Source: Plantago major (taxonomy: Eukaryota; Streptophyta; Magnoliopsida; Lamiales; Plantaginaceae). From it: DNA of 64,000 nucleotides. The DNA lies in NCBI GenBank assembly GCA_026545765.1, contig CM048842.1, positions 25,086,667 through 25,150,666 on the forward strand, in the 5' to 3' direction. Shown one piece after another: positions 53,924-64,000 of this stretch. The translations under genes and the position numbers were made by a program. How positions within the stretch are numbered: the stretch's first letter is position 1; each line of letters begins with the position of its first letter. The notes below the pieces were generated by a model that saw only the letters and a list, made by a program, of their open reading frames with translations, did no database searches and was not told where the DNA came from.

Positions 53924-54377
53924 CTCCCTCCGTCCCGAAGAACTTCATACGTATATGAGGGTTAATGCGCAGTTTTATGTGAAAAGTTAAAGTAATTATA
54001 GAATATAGAAAAGGTGAGAAAAAGTTTACTTTTAGTGATAAAAGGTGTAATTTGAATGTAAGTTGAGATTGTTTATTACTCCCTCCGTCCCAGTTTCATT
54101 TACCCGTTTGACTTTTTCTGGTCAACGCTCATATTCTTAAATATTACATTTTAAATTTTTATTATATATTTTTCAAAAATCCATTAGAAGTATTATATGT
54201 GAGTAAATGAAGCTCAAAGTTGAATGATGTTGACCAGAAAAAGTCAAACGGGTAAATAAAACTGGGACGGATGAAGTATTTGTTAGGTATATGGTAGCTT
54301 CCTTTTTTGGTAATGTATGAAGTTCTGTGAAACGGCTAAAAATGACAAATGTATTAAGTTATGCGGGACGGAGGGAG
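53924..54377. mobile_element. Outer Stowaway MITE, split by a second one
   Basis: Ends CTCCCTCCGTCCCG and CGGGACGGAGGGAG with TA at 53922-53923 and 54378-54379. Same family as 45240-45487. Without the inner insert it is about 254 bp. Confidence 0.88.
54079..54276. mobile_element. Inner Stowaway MITE nested in the outer one
   Basis: Ends CTCCCTCCGTCCCAGTTT and AAACTGGGACGGATGAAG, with TA at 54077-54078 and 54277-54278. The inverted repeats extend inward (CATTTACCCGTTTGAC / GTCAAACGGGTAAATA), so the whole 198 bp could fold into a long hairpin. Confidence 0.88.
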
Positions 54378-54498
54378 TACATGAAACAAAATCCCAACAA
54401 GCTTGTGATCAAGATGGTAAGTAGATCGCAATAAACTCAAACCAATTTTTTTTTTCCAGTACCACACTCCCTGACAATGACTATCCAGATCAGCTCAA

Positions 54499-54588
54499 TT
54501 ATGTAATCCCTCCTCTCGCTCCCCCGCCATCTCTGTCCCCACTTTCTCCTGGTGATTCCCATGGCTTAGGCTTCTGATTATGAGGAGC
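54499..54588 (-). other. Possible terminal exon of an unidentified gene
   Basis: TATCTCGCAG before 54588 is a good splice acceptor. The following frame reads APHNQKPKPWESPGESG then Gly/Arg-rich to a stop at 54499. KPKPWE recalls the start of plant peroxin-13, but the frame ends after 29 codons, so this is weak. No upstream exon was recognised before the gypsy B LTR. Confidence 0.25.
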
Positions 54589-55024
54589 CTGCGAGATACA
54601 CATATTTGAACTTGGTTTAACCGTAAATTTCAAGAGCACAGACAAAAAAAAGATCTAGGCTTCTATGACCCCATACAACGTCTATCGTTTAAAGCCAATG
54701 CATTCAGAAATTTCAAGAAAACCTTATTTCAGGAACATTCTAACAACAAATTGATATGCTCAAATTAGTACTTCATAAAATTCAAAGTAACTAAAGCAGT
54801 GTTGAGTAAACAAGCCTTAACTACGAGATCGTTCGGAAGTAGCTAACTAGGCAACTATGACGTTTTCAAGTATTAAATGCAAGAGTTTGCAAGTAGCAGT
54901 TTGTATGATTGAGTTGGTTTTGTAAATTAAACTAAGTAAACGAGAGTGGATTTGAATCAAGAGAGGGGAAATAGATACGGTGGCATTCAGATAAATCGAA
55001 TAAGAATCAGACCACGTGTTCTTA

Positions 55025-55851
55025 TGCTGTCACAGTTATTTGTCCAGATAAATTCTCGATTTCAGTTTTAACCAAGATATTATTTGAAAATGTGAAGTAG
55101 TTAATCAAACGATTGTCAGACGATTGATTGTTAACCTGAATGGTTTGAAAATACAAGCGTAGAGTACTGAAATCAGAGTTTTTACGAATTTTGATAATGA
55201 GCTTAACACATATGAACAAACCCTAGGTCAAAATCCTAATTCGATTGATCCAATGTGCTACCGCATCTATCGAAGAGATTAGCTACTCATATCGTAAGCA
55301 ATAGAATACACAAAGACAGTCATAATCGAATTAAGCATCATAGTGGAGATTACAAGCATAAATCAATCAATCAATCACAAAACAGAAGTAATTGCAAGAG
55401 AAAGAATGAATCGATTGATAATCTAACCTCGAGGATAAACTAAGGCAAGAGAACCAAACTAGGGTTTCTTGCTTGAGAGTCAGAACAAAACGTCAAAAAA
55501 AGAAGTGTCTAAATTTGCGTTAAAAATTAGGTAACATACACGCAGAAACTGATTTTGCAGCGCTGGTCGCGACCAGGCTAGTTTGGGTCGCGACCAGCGG
55601 CCTCTTCATGCATTTCTTCACATTCTGAGCAGAACGGAGTTTCAAGTGGGGTTTTTGAGCTTCTTCTCGGACACGACCTTCAAAAAGCGTCGTTTCTTCC
55701 TCCAAAACAACTCTAAATGCAAGAAAACCTGTGGAACACAACTAAAACACAAAACACATAAAAACGCACAAGATACGCTAAAACAAACAAATAAGGACGA
55801 ACGAAAGATGATAAAAGGAACGAAATGAGAGCCTAAAATACGGACTCATCA
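55025..55851 (-). repeat. 3' LTR of gypsy B (about 827 bp)
   Basis: On - it starts TGATGAGTCCG next to the polypurine tract. The other end is best placed at TGACAGCA (55025), though that border is less certain. It contains double palindromes at 55561-55598. Some words (GAGTAGCTAA, TTAATCAA) recall the gypsy A LTR. Confidence 0.6.
55561..55598. repeat. Two TGGTCGCGACCA palindromes forming a larger inverted repeat
   Basis: CGCTGGTCGCGACC and GGTCGCGACCAGCG are 14-bp arms of one large inverted repeat, and each arm contains a self-complementary GGTCGCGACC. Confidence 0.85.
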
Positions 55852-55890
55852 AACCCCCCCAGACCAAACCTTTGCTCGTCCTCGAGCAAA
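55852..55890 (-). other. Polypurine tract and pre-LTR hairpin of gypsy B
   Basis: On - TTTGCTCG-AGGA-CGAGCAAA (55890-55871) has an 8-bp perfect stem. It is followed by GGTTTGGTCTGGGGGGGTTT and the LTR. It is equivalent to gypsy A at 3077-3113. Confidence 0.8.
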
Positions 55891-56413
55891 CAGACTAAAC
55901 TAGACTTCACTAAACTCTAAGCAAATAAGCACAAATGAATTAAACTACCAAGTTATCGAGCCAACAATGCTAACATTAAACCCAAAAGATGCAAACGCTT
56001 TAAAATCCTTCTAACGTTGGTAGAAAACAAAGCAAAATTCAAACAAGTTTGTTTCCTAAGTAAAAAGAACTTAGAGTTAATCCTAGAGTCCCTCACAGAT
56101 AATCAGTTAAGCCACTCTCTCACATTTGGAAGTGTCCAGCGGGTTAAAGACGCTCAAGAATAAAGCTGGGCAGTGACTTTCGTCACAGAATGCCACAAAT
56201 CTCTTATGCTAATGTACTCAATTCGTCAAGTCAAAAGGGACTTAAACGCGTGACTCTAGACAAATAAATGAGAACAAAGACTGACTGCTGCTCCTTTTTT
56301 GCTCAAATTTTTTATATTTTTATATTTTGCACACAATTTTTTAGTTCATTATAAATGTCCTATGCGCTTTATCGTTTGGCCTCATTGGGCTCTTTTTGTC
56401 TCAATTTTAGTAG

Positions 56414-56580
56414 GTGTCAGTTTTACCGAAAGTCCGCACTTTTGTGCGTGTCAGTTTGGTATACGTGCCATCAACCTCACGAACATGTAGCTTTTCAGCC
56501 ACGCCGGTATGTGATAGTATTTGAAACACGCCTAACACGACTAACGGTGATCAATTAAGACCATGGATCCACCCCTAGAC
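56414..56580 (-). other. Conserved non-coding block, gypsy B copy
   Basis: Reverse complement of 2369-2541 with high similarity, including the CGCAC-AAAA-GTGCG hairpin. Confidence 0.65.
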
Positions 56581-56581
56581 T

Positions 56582-56616
56582 ATATATTGTATATATATAT
56601 ACATATACATATACAT

Positions 56617-56657
<41 letters not shown>

Positions 56658-56664
56658 TATATAG
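56582..56664. repeat. (ATATAC)n microsatellite
   Basis: About 80 bp of ATATAC units with pure TA at its ends. It lies directly beside the conserved block, where gypsy A has no such repeat. Confidence 0.88.
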
Positions 56665-57285
56665 GAACAACAGGCAAACTCGATAATCAAATACAAGATA
56701 GCTCCAGTAAAGGTAAAGAGCGGTTGCAAGAAAAGAATGGAGAACATGTCGTTTGTCATCCTCAACTACTAATAGCACACATAAGTGTGAAGTGGCGCAA
56801 TAACTTTAATAAAAGAATCGCTCTACCCATAAATCACACAAAACAAAGCTGGCACAAGACTTTTACATCAGCATTAAAGGCTTCTCACAGGCGTTTTGGG
56901 CTAAAGAACTAACTAGACTTCCTTTTTACAGAGGAAACAAACTTACAAAAAAATTTCCTGCCCCCACTACTGATTAGAAAAGATTCAAAGCAAAAGCATC
57001 AAAAGGTTTAACACTAGCAAAATGGGCTCGACCTTAGCAGTTAACTCAGACTCAAAGGAAACAGCAGACAAACGGAAAAGAAAAAATTGAAATAGCAAAC
57101 AACACAAGATGCACATCTCACCCTCCCCTAACAAAGAGAAGCTTGTCCTCAAGCAAGAGAAAGGAGAAAGAAACATCTTAAAAATTTTTGTATTCGTTTT
57201 TAGTCAAGTACCGGACTCTTCCGCATCAGTCGGCGGGTGCTGCTTATGGTTATAGTCGTCAGCTCGACTTCTTCAGCACTCTTGA

Positions 57286-58488
57286 TTACTTTGCGCCTAG
57301 GGGCCTCCCAGCTTTCCTAGTTCCCTTCCTACCCTGCAAATGTGAGTAAATATATAGGGGGCCAGTATAAGCCCCCATGTAATCCTTCCTCCTATACTGT
57401 GCAGTTGATAATGTAGGATCAGAGTGGGCTAGCAACTTTCGTTGCTTGCCTTGTACCTCATATGTGCAAGTACGGGAGTAGATGTCGATAACCATACGAG
57501 TTGCTTTGATAAAAGGCTGCCCAATCAGCATAGTATCCTTTCCGTTTACACCGAGGGCTTGTGGCGGTGACTCAATTATCACAAAATCAGTAGGCACAGC
57601 AACTCCATCCAAATCCACTTTGACACCCTCAATTAAACCCATAGGTCGGCTACGGGACCCATCTGCGAGCAGCATCATGCACTTCATTAGTTTCATCCCC
57701 TTAAGACCAAGCTCTTCGTAGGTGCCAAATGTCATCAGATTACAGCTGGATCCTGTGTCGACAACTCCAACTACATCAGGAGTCGCTCCTATCCCCACTA
57801 GCAGATCGAATCTGTCACTCTTAGTTTCCTTTGGGATTATTTGTTGCACTGGATCATTGGGTTTCTCAATCTCCTTCTCAACTGAATCTTTTGAAACCAA
57901 GGGAGCCGTGGGTTCCAGAATCACTGACTCTAGAGTTTGAGCCAGACTAAGCTTGCCAGTCTCTTCAACTTGTGGAATCACCCCTTTTTCTTTACAGCAA
58001 GAACAAGTGGTGCCTCCTTGAGTTACCTGTCCCGATGGTGTCAAATCCTCGCTGACAGTAAGTTTAACCATGAAACTTTTTTCCACGGTACTAGGGAGTT
58101 TTCCTGCTTCCCTCTACTGAACTCTTGCCAGAAGTTGTCCCATTGCGTCTTCCAATCGCTTTACGGACTGCTCCATCCTTTCCGCACGCTTGGTGGAGTT
58201 ATAATAGTACTGGTCAGAGTGGTCCATAAATCGCCTCAGCCTCTATTCCAGTGTTTCCTGTTCCTGCTGATGTTTAGCTGGTACCTGTGGAGTCTGCGGG
58301 ACATTTTCATAGAAGTTGTTCCCATAGCCCAGATTGCTTCTCACTTGCTGCACCGATTCTTCAAACTCCTCAACAAGCTTTCTCTCGCTCCCATTCGCTC
58401 TTTCCCCCCGCACCCCCTTGTGCTGGGAATTTGCAGCCAGCTTCTCGAAAACTACCTCAACATCTGCGGTAGTGGCTTCCAGAATTGA
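57286..58488 (-). pseudogene. gag C-terminus and protease of gypsy B
   Basis: One frame runs through both. The gag end has VEVVFEKLAANS and a coiled coil (KRAERMEQSVKRLEDAMGQLL), with two TAG stops where Gln would be expected (near 58245 and 58115). From the Met at 58086 an open 266-aa frame carries a CSCC cluster, then retropepsin with the active site VDTGSS (near residue 112), LADGS, GLIEGVKVDLDGV, and IGQPFIKATRMVIDIYS. The active site is intact, unlike gypsy C. The frame ends 100 residues later with no RT. Confidence 0.8.
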
Positions 58489-58565
58489 TGTTAGGAAATA
58501 TCTGTTTAGTTTTGATCAGTACACCATAGTGACTTACCTTAAGTTCAAAAAGGTATCTATGGTAT
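58489..58565 (+). mobile_element. Copia LTR start, truncated
   Basis: TGTTAGGAAATATCTG and the next 60 bp match the start of the copia 1 and copia 2 LTRs. Similarity stops near GGTATCT, probably where the LINE inserted. Confidence 0.7.
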
Positions 58566-59026
58566 AGGAACATGTTTGGTATGCATCGAAGAAGGAAGGA
58601 ATGAGATGTGAAGATTTAAGGAAGAAAAGATTTTGAAGATCTAAAGAAGGAATGCAATATAAGGAATTCTAAAGTAGGTATGCAATATGCTGAAAGAAGG
58701 AAGTCTTAGAAAACAAGGGAAGATCTTATGCAAGGCAACAAGATATATGAAACATCTCTTTACCACGTTCAAAACTCTATCACGCAAGATTAGAGCTAGT
58801 CGACTACATACACATCATACTCTCTGTATTGTGTCTTTTGCTAAGCTTTACGTTATACTCTGTATGTCTAGTGCGTAACCTAGATACCTTAGTGGTGAGT
58901 ATAACATGTGTAGTTAGTTTTGGCTACTCTTGCTTAGTTGGGCAGTTTAAGGTTACTTACTTGTAGAAACTTAAATGTAGTTTTTGTAAATCCTCTTTCA
59001 TTGATAGTGGATATTTCGCCTAAGGC

Positions 59027-60596
59027 ATGGCAGGTATATTCATATACCTGATAAGATTTATTTTGGTCTCCAATGCTTACTTTATGCTGCTGTCTGTTAT
59101 TGTTGTGCTGAAATCTGGAAGTTATGTTCTTTACTGTCAAGTAGTGTTACAGACACTGTTACTGTGCCCTATTATGCTGAACCACTCTGGAACGATGGAT
59201 CATACTAACTCCATCGTTTCTCCACTTTTACAACCTGGTTTTCCACATATGGCTACTCCTTCAGCTATCATGCACACAGCTCTTACGAGTTCAACACTCA
59301 CAGCTCCTGTAGCCCCTCCACTTGTCACAACTCCCAGTGGCAAGGATCCGTCCTTCTTACTGACTCGTTCGAGACCCATCGCATTGCAAAACTCTCCCAG
59401 TAGTATGGGTCATGAAACTCATCCTCTTGGATCGAACCGGACAGCTTGGGTCATGAAAGGCCCGACTTTTGAGCCGGTTCGAAAAGGTACGCATCATGTA
59501 GTTGTTTTAAATAACGATTTTTATTCTGAACGAATTGATAACTACGTGCGTTTTTCTTTTATTGGCCGGTTAATCTTGCCGAAGGGCTCTTCCCCATGGA
59601 AGTTTCAGAAGTTGCGTGATCAACTCAGAAGCTTGTGGAATCATGATTCTTAGAGGATGCTCTCTATAGGCTTTGGTTATTTTGTCTTTCAGTTTCATAT
59701 AGAGAATGCACGTGACTCTATCTTTCAGCAAGGTTTCTGGAAACTCAAGGTAGGTAGCCTTTTTCTTCAACCTTGGGTGCCAAACTTTTTACCCTCCAAA
59801 GCTTCTTCTACAATGGTGAAGTTATGGGTGCGTTTTATATGGTCTTGGTTTTGAACAACTCCATGCTTCTGTTATTATGGGTCTTGCCTCGGCTTTCGGT
59901 AAACCCATTAAAATTGATACTAATTCCTTGGATCGTAGTTTTGGGAATTATGTGAGGGTGTTGGTGGAGATTGATTTATCACAGTCATTGGAATCTAAAG
60001 TTATGTTAGAAACACCTTCAGAGAGTTTCTGGATAGAGTCATTGATTGAGGATATTTCACCTTTTTGCACGTCTTGTTTGGCTATCGGGCATTCTAATGC
60101 CGATTGTGGTCGTTCTAAGGTTGATGCAAAGGCAACGAAATTTTCCAGGAACCACAGTCATTCAAGACCAAGAACTAGTGGGAAGATTAAACGCGATGCT
60201 GATGGTTTTGTCCCGGTGCATCGACGTAATCAAGCTCCTAGGCGCACAGAAGTTCCATCTTCTTCTGGTACATTTAAGGAAAAGGATGTTGTTGATACAA
60301 TAGGTGTCGTTGGAAATCATTATGCTGCCTTAGCTGACGAAAATCGTTTACCAGAGGACGATACATCCTTTCCTTCTCCTGCTCCGCAACATCCAGCTAC
60401 AGAAGGCATTTCGTCCCACTTACCAGTCCTTCAGTCTTTGGCTCGCTCTTCTTCAGTTGCTTCTTTCTCTTCTACTGAAGAGACGATTGTGTCAGACCCT
60501 CGCATTCAGGATTCTTTGGAGATGAATCGTGGACGTTTGGGTAGGTTGTCCACAACTGAGCCTATACTGGACTATTGCATGAGGGACTTGGGCTGA
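59027..60596 (+). pseudogene. LINE ORF1 (DUF4283-like plus CCHC zinc knuckle)
   Basis: The first open part ends in IDNYVRFSFIGRLILP; the next frame, after a stop and shift near 59651, has FVFQFHIENARDSIFQQGFWKL, typical of DUF4283. The third (59877-60596) reads IGKPIKID-like FGKPIKIDTNSLDRS, YVRVLVEIDL and zinc knuckle CTSCLAIGHSNADC (about residues 61-74). Then comes a Ser/Pro-rich tail. Two breaks make it non-functional. The protein would bind element RNA. Confidence 0.75.
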
Positions 60597-60713
60597 TATG
60601 GTAGATGAGGATACTATTATCACGGAGTCTATTCCTTGTCTTCCTTCCACTTTGACACGTCCTGAACGTAATCTAACTCGGTATGCTAAGACCGTTCCTC
60701 CAGGTGTTTCCTT

Positions 60714-61983
60714 ATGAATGTTCTTTTTTGGAACATTCGTGGGATAGGCAATGAGCCTTCACAGACAATGCTTCGTCAGCATTGTGTTTCTACTAGGCCT
60801 CATTGGCTCGCTATTGGTGAACCTAAGGTGCTTCGAGTTCTATTTCGGATACTTACTGGAATTCTTTGGGACTACGTTTTCTGGGAGAAAATTCTCGTCG
60901 TGGAAATCTACCCAATCTATGGGTTCTAGCGGACTCGTCTTTGATAGGTACCTCTATCATCTTCAGTTCAGATCAGGTTATTATACTTCATGTTTCTTTA
61001 TTTCAGCAAAATTTTTATATCGGATTTATTCATGCACATGCTGATTATTTGCGACGACGTGAGCTCTGGCATGATATTCTTAGCCTCCCTGCCGGTTCGC
61101 TTATTCTTGTTGGCGATTTTAATTCTGTTTTGGGGGCTTAGGAGAGATCAGATGGAAGATCTCCAGCACGGCATGAGGTTCTTGACTTTCAATAATTTAT
61201 CAATGATGGTAACTTCATTGAGTCTCCTAGCACTGGGTGTCGGTTTACGTGGTCAAATAGGAGATTCACCAGTGGTTATTTGGAGACTAGAATTGATAGG
61301 GTTCTGTCGACAGAGTCTTTCTTGGATTTATGGGACACAGTTCGATATCATGTTGGGATTCGAAATTGTTCGGATCATAGCCCTCTGCTTGTTCATTGTG
61401 TGCGGGAGCAAGAGATTGGTAGGCCTCGTCCTTTTAGGTTCCAGAGCATGTGGTTGAGTCATGATTCTTTCTCTGATGTAGTTCGATCCTCGTGGAACGT
61501 GTCTATTTCAGCTACAAGCGCAATATCTGTGGTGATCGGGAAGTTGAAACGTCTTAAAGGGGTCCTTAAATAGTGGAATCTCACTGTTTTTGGGAATATT
61601 CAGATTCATCTTCAAGAAGCCCAGAATCATCTACAGGTGGTTCAGGATCGCCTTAGTATCTTGGGACCTATAGATGATATTCCTCGGGAGGAATTGGCTG
61701 CTCTTTCCGACTATAACAGTATTTTGGCTCAGCAGGTGACCTTTTTGAAGCAGAAAAGTCGGGAACATTGGCTGCGAGATGGTGATAGGAATTCTGCATT
61801 CTTCCATCGTAGTTTGAAGATTAACAAAGGCGTTTTGGCGTTTCTTCCCTTCTAATTGATGGCAGTGTTTCTCAAGATAGGCAGGCAATCCATGATCATA
61901 TGGTTGATTATTATGAACGCCTTTTCTCACAATCGCAGCTGACTACCTCTACCTTTGATGGGCTTGCTGATCTTATTCCTTCT
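60714..61983 (+). pseudogene. LINE ORF2, endonuclease part, broken
   Basis: Starts MNVLFWNIRGIGN with the AP-endonuclease opening and a catalytic-type Glu in GEPKV. After a frameshift near 60860 it has VGDFNSVLG, TWSNRR, RIDRVL and SDHSPLLV, the remaining endonuclease motifs. The linker to RT contains REHWLRDGDRNSAFFH, a common L1 motif. Stops occur near 61140 and 61571, with another shift near 61855. RT proper is absent since copia 3 interrupts at 61984. Confidence 0.82.
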
Positions 61984-63373
61984 TGTTAGGAATATCTGTT
62001 AGTATTTTGATCACTCATCACATGTTCTTATCTTAGCCAGAAAGGTGATTAAGTACTCTTGGTTCACTTGAACATTGTAAAAGAGGAAATCACTGATTAT
62101 GATTAGTCTAGTAAATCTTGTATTAGGATTATAGGTCTCTGAGTGTAATTTTTATTTCCAGAAGACCATGAAGATCAATCCTAGCAATGGAGCTTTTCTG
62201 AAGATTAGAAGACTGAAGATTGCACAAGATTTATGAAGATATCAAGGTTTAGTCTAACTCAGAAAGACTATGTCCTTAATCCTTTCTTAAGTGTATTTAC
62301 TTACTTTTGAAATATGATTATGGACATATGACATCATGAGTATGGAGCATGTAAGCCATCAGAAAGGCTCATGTATCCATTGAAGACTACAGGACAAGAA
62401 ATGGTACAAGTGCATTAATTGCATCGGCAGAAAAGCCGCTGAAGCACAGTCCTCTCTGAGACATGAGACAAGGACTTCTGAGTACTCATTTCAAGATAAG
62501 TATGGACTGAATTTGAATTGTGTCTAAGGGATATCATTCCAACAACTCTCAAATTCATCTATATATATCACACACTTGGATGCTGAGAAATATACCTTAG
62601 AACGCTCTATCTTGCAAAGTATTCTCTCAAGCACTCTACTACCCTTTCTGAAAGCTTTCTGTTGCTCGAAGAATCACTAGTAGTTCTAAGTTGTCCTGAA
62701 CCTTAACAAGAGATTGTTATTCGTGAAAGAGTTGAACTATCAGATACCCTTTATGAAGCTCATTCTCCAGAACGGACATCAATTACTTGGGTCAATAAAG
62801 AGCAGACTGCCATTCACTGAACAAGTGTATTAAGTAGTCTTGTTCTATTAGGCTCTCTGAAAACATAACTGAAAAGTTATACGAGAAGCCCCTCTGACAA
62901 ACCTTATAACCAACACCATCAAGGCGTGGAGTAGAGGAAGTACTTGATTTGGGAAATCAGGGAATAACTCCAAGGTTATCTGAGTAGAGGAAGTACTTAG
63001 CTCTAGGAGCTGGGGAATAACTCAGGGGGAACATTTGGTTGGGAACCATTTGTTCAGGAATCTTAGAATAGGATTATTGTAAGGTGAACTCAATTATCTG
63101 TTCTAGTGAATTCTAGGTCTCAGAAAGTCCGAAGTGGATTCCTCCAGATACCACTATACTTGCTGTGTCATTTACCTTTCTGTATTTATATTTCAGCAAA
63201 GCACACACACATACTTATTGTTTCTGCACTTACCTAACTTAAAGTCTTCCGCGCTCTGAATTTAAGTATCAGAAACCCCCAGGTTTCTGAGAAATTGTGT
63301 TTATCGACAAAAGTTTTAAAAGAATATTCACCCCCCCTCCTAGTCTTTTACTTTGCCGTTATCTGGACCAACA
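61984..63373 (+). repeat. 5' LTR of copia 3 (1390 bp)
   Basis: TGTTAGGAATATCTG to GGACCAACA. It has a C run at 63331-63339 near the end and hairpin units GATTT-GGG-AAATC and AGCTC-TAG-GAGCT within 62928-63056. Confidence 0.9.
62928..63056 (+). repeat. LTR hairpin array of copia 3
   Basis: GAGTAGAGGAAGTACTT-GATTT-GGG-AAATC then GAGTAGAGGAAGTACTT-AGCTC-TAG-GAGCT, then TGGTT-GGG-AACCA. The same stems occur in the solo LTR at 19601-19730. Confidence 0.72.
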
Positions 63374-63375
63374 AG

Positions 63376-63387
63376 TGGTATCAGAGC
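63376..63387 (+). other. Primer binding site of copia 3 (tRNA-iMet)
   Basis: TGGTATCAGAGC is an exact complement of the initiator tRNA-Met 3' end, 2 bp after the LTR. Confidence 0.92.
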
Positions 63388-63469
63388 AGGAGGTTCACAA
63401 ACCTTCTGCACTGAACCTAGATCCCCAGGTAGGTGAAGGAACTTTGTCCCTTTCTGAGGACTATATAAT

Positions 63470-64000
63470 TTGTGTGTTAAGTGTGCAGGTATTTCTCTGA
63501 GTGATGCACCCGTTCTGAAGCCAGAAAACTACGAGAAATGGAAGAACAACATGATGCTCCATCTGGAGGCCATTAGTGACGAGATGATCTATGTCATCAA
63601 TGAAGGGCCTATCAAAATCAGACAACTCAAACAAGTTACTGAGGTGTCTGATGGAAAAACCTCGAACAGGAAGATGGAAGCGAGGATGCGGCTGCTAGTG
63701 ATAGTGGTCGTATTGCTCGTGGAAGCATTATGTATGAAGACAAGCTAAGAGAGCTCTGGACATCTGAAGATGCCAAGAGACACAGATTGGATGGTCAAGC
63801 TCGTAATATCATCATCAAATCGACACCTGAGCACATACAATGTAAACTGTGGGGTGCTAAAACGGCGAAAGTTGCCTGGCAATTGATTGAAGAAATCTGT
63901 GCTGGAACTGAGAAAACCAAGGAAAACAAGTTCGAAGTTCTTAAATTGAAGTTCCAAAACTTCAAACAAGGTCCCACTGAAACTCTGGAATAACTTGATT
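63470..64000 (+). pseudogene. gag of copia 3, 5' part, broken and running off the window
   Basis: ISLSDAPVLKPENYEKWKNNMMLHLEAI aligns with the copia 1 and 2 gag starts, but the usual ATG codon reads differently. A frameshift between about 63650 and 63730 leads to ELWTSEDAKRHRLDGQARN, CKLWGAKTAKVAW and FEVLKLKFQNFKQG. A TAA at 63991 replaces a Gln codon. GGTAGGT near 63429 and TGTGCAGG near 63484 look like splice sites, but splicing is unproven. Confidence 0.75.

Larger units (their letters stand above)
55891..57285 (-). other. Non-coding 3' region of gypsy B
   Basis: No gene is visible. It holds the block shared with gypsy A (56414-56580), an ATATAC microsatellite (56582-56664) and a second G-rich tract with a CTTGAGGACAAG hairpin word near 57155-57115. 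Confidence 0.6.
55025..58488 (-). mobile_element. Gypsy B: partial Athila/Tat-like element, no RT
   Basis: On - gag C-terminus and protease (58488-57286) are followed by about 1.4 kb of non-coding DNA, the pre-LTR hairpin, polypurine tract and 3' LTR. The 5' part is cut off by a copia LTR at 58489. The non-coding region shares a block with gypsy A. There is no RT, RNase H or integrase between protease and the 3' LTR. Confidence 0.8.
58566..61983 (+). mobile_element. LINE (L1-type), 3' half cut off by copia 3
   Basis: ORF1 with DUF4283-like and zinc-knuckle regions is followed by ORF2 with an endonuclease domain. RT is missing because copia 3 begins at 61984. The 5' border is approximate. Confidence 0.75.
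61984..64000 (+). mobile_element. Copia 3: 5' end of a SIRE-like Ty1/copia element
   Basis: LTR, primer binding site and the start of gag are present and continue past the window end. The family is that of the solo LTR at 19261-20682. It is inserted into LINE ORF2; the left flank is CTTCT. Confidence 0.88.

Noticed and set aside
55871-55890. Rho-independent terminator
   Set aside because: The hairpin and nearby tract look similar, but this is eukaryotic DNA and the position beside the LTR fits a polypurine-tract structure.
56575-56778. Val/Tyr-repeat open frames on the minus strand
   Set aside because: Translation of the ATATAC microsatellite.
63429-63489. Intron in the copia 3 gag leader
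   Set aside because: Donor- and acceptor-like words exist, but the stretch is only about 60 bp and nothing comparable was confirmed in copia 1 or 2; kept only as a note.

Overview
The window is plant nuclear DNA. The evidence is one spliced nuclear gene with GT-AG introns, SIRE/Maximus-type Ty1/copia and Athila/Tat-type Ty3/gypsy retrotransposons, a Cassandra TRIM carrying 5S rRNA sequence, Stowaway and Tourist-like MITEs, L1-type LINEs and a tRNA-derived SINE. I cannot name the species; an angiosperm is certain and a eudicot plausible. There is no prokaryotic or organellar gene content. Apart from one host gene (44132-52612), nearly everything recognisable is a transposable element, mostly broken and heavily nested.

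Layout. 1-4714: non-autonomous gypsy element A on +, its 5' LTR cut by the window start, inserted into the 3'-terminal ORF of copia 1. 4715-13468: copia 1 on -, with LTR, gag, protease and a long ORF in the env position, but with integrase, RT and RNase H deleted. 13469-18186 and 34434-36053: the two halves of gypsy C on -, split by copia 2. 18187-34428: copia 2 on -, a structurally complete 16.2 kb element with TSD CAAAC, gag-pol, a 4.6 kb env-position ORF and both LTRs. A solo LTR of the copia 3 family (TSD AACAT) sits inside its 3' LTR. 36054-43560: a mosaic of a 5'-truncated LINE tail with a 15-bp TSD, an L1 RT fragment split by a Tourist-like MITE, a Stowaway MITE, and a decayed Myb/NAM-associated ORF preceded by five consecutive hairpins. 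44132-52612: an intact nine-exon gene on - for a complex I assembly factor of the NDUFAF2 family, with Cassandra, a MITE and a SINE in its introns. 52613-55024: upstream DNA with nested Stowaway MITEs. 55025-58488: gypsy B on -, with 3' LTR, gag and protease but no RT. This is followed by a copia LTR fragment, a LINE on + (ORF1 and the endonuclease part of ORF2), and at 61984 the 5' end of copia 3, which runs off the window.

Order of events read from nesting: gypsy C is older than copia 1 and copia 2; gypsy A entered copia 1; the solo LTR entered copia 2; on the right the order is gypsy B, copia LTR, LINE, copia 3. All three gypsy elements lack the RT/integrase core, and copia 1 lacks it too, so these copies would need proteins from elsewhere to move.

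The most unusual signals are structural. The copia LTRs and the pol/env spacer hold arrays of short hairpins in which the stem differs from unit to unit but stays self-complementary while the loop is constant. The gypsy LTRs each carry a different GC-rich palindrome. A hairpin beside the gypsy polypurine tract shows a compensatory base-pair change between elements. The env-position ORFs of the copia and gypsy elements appear to share a domain plan.
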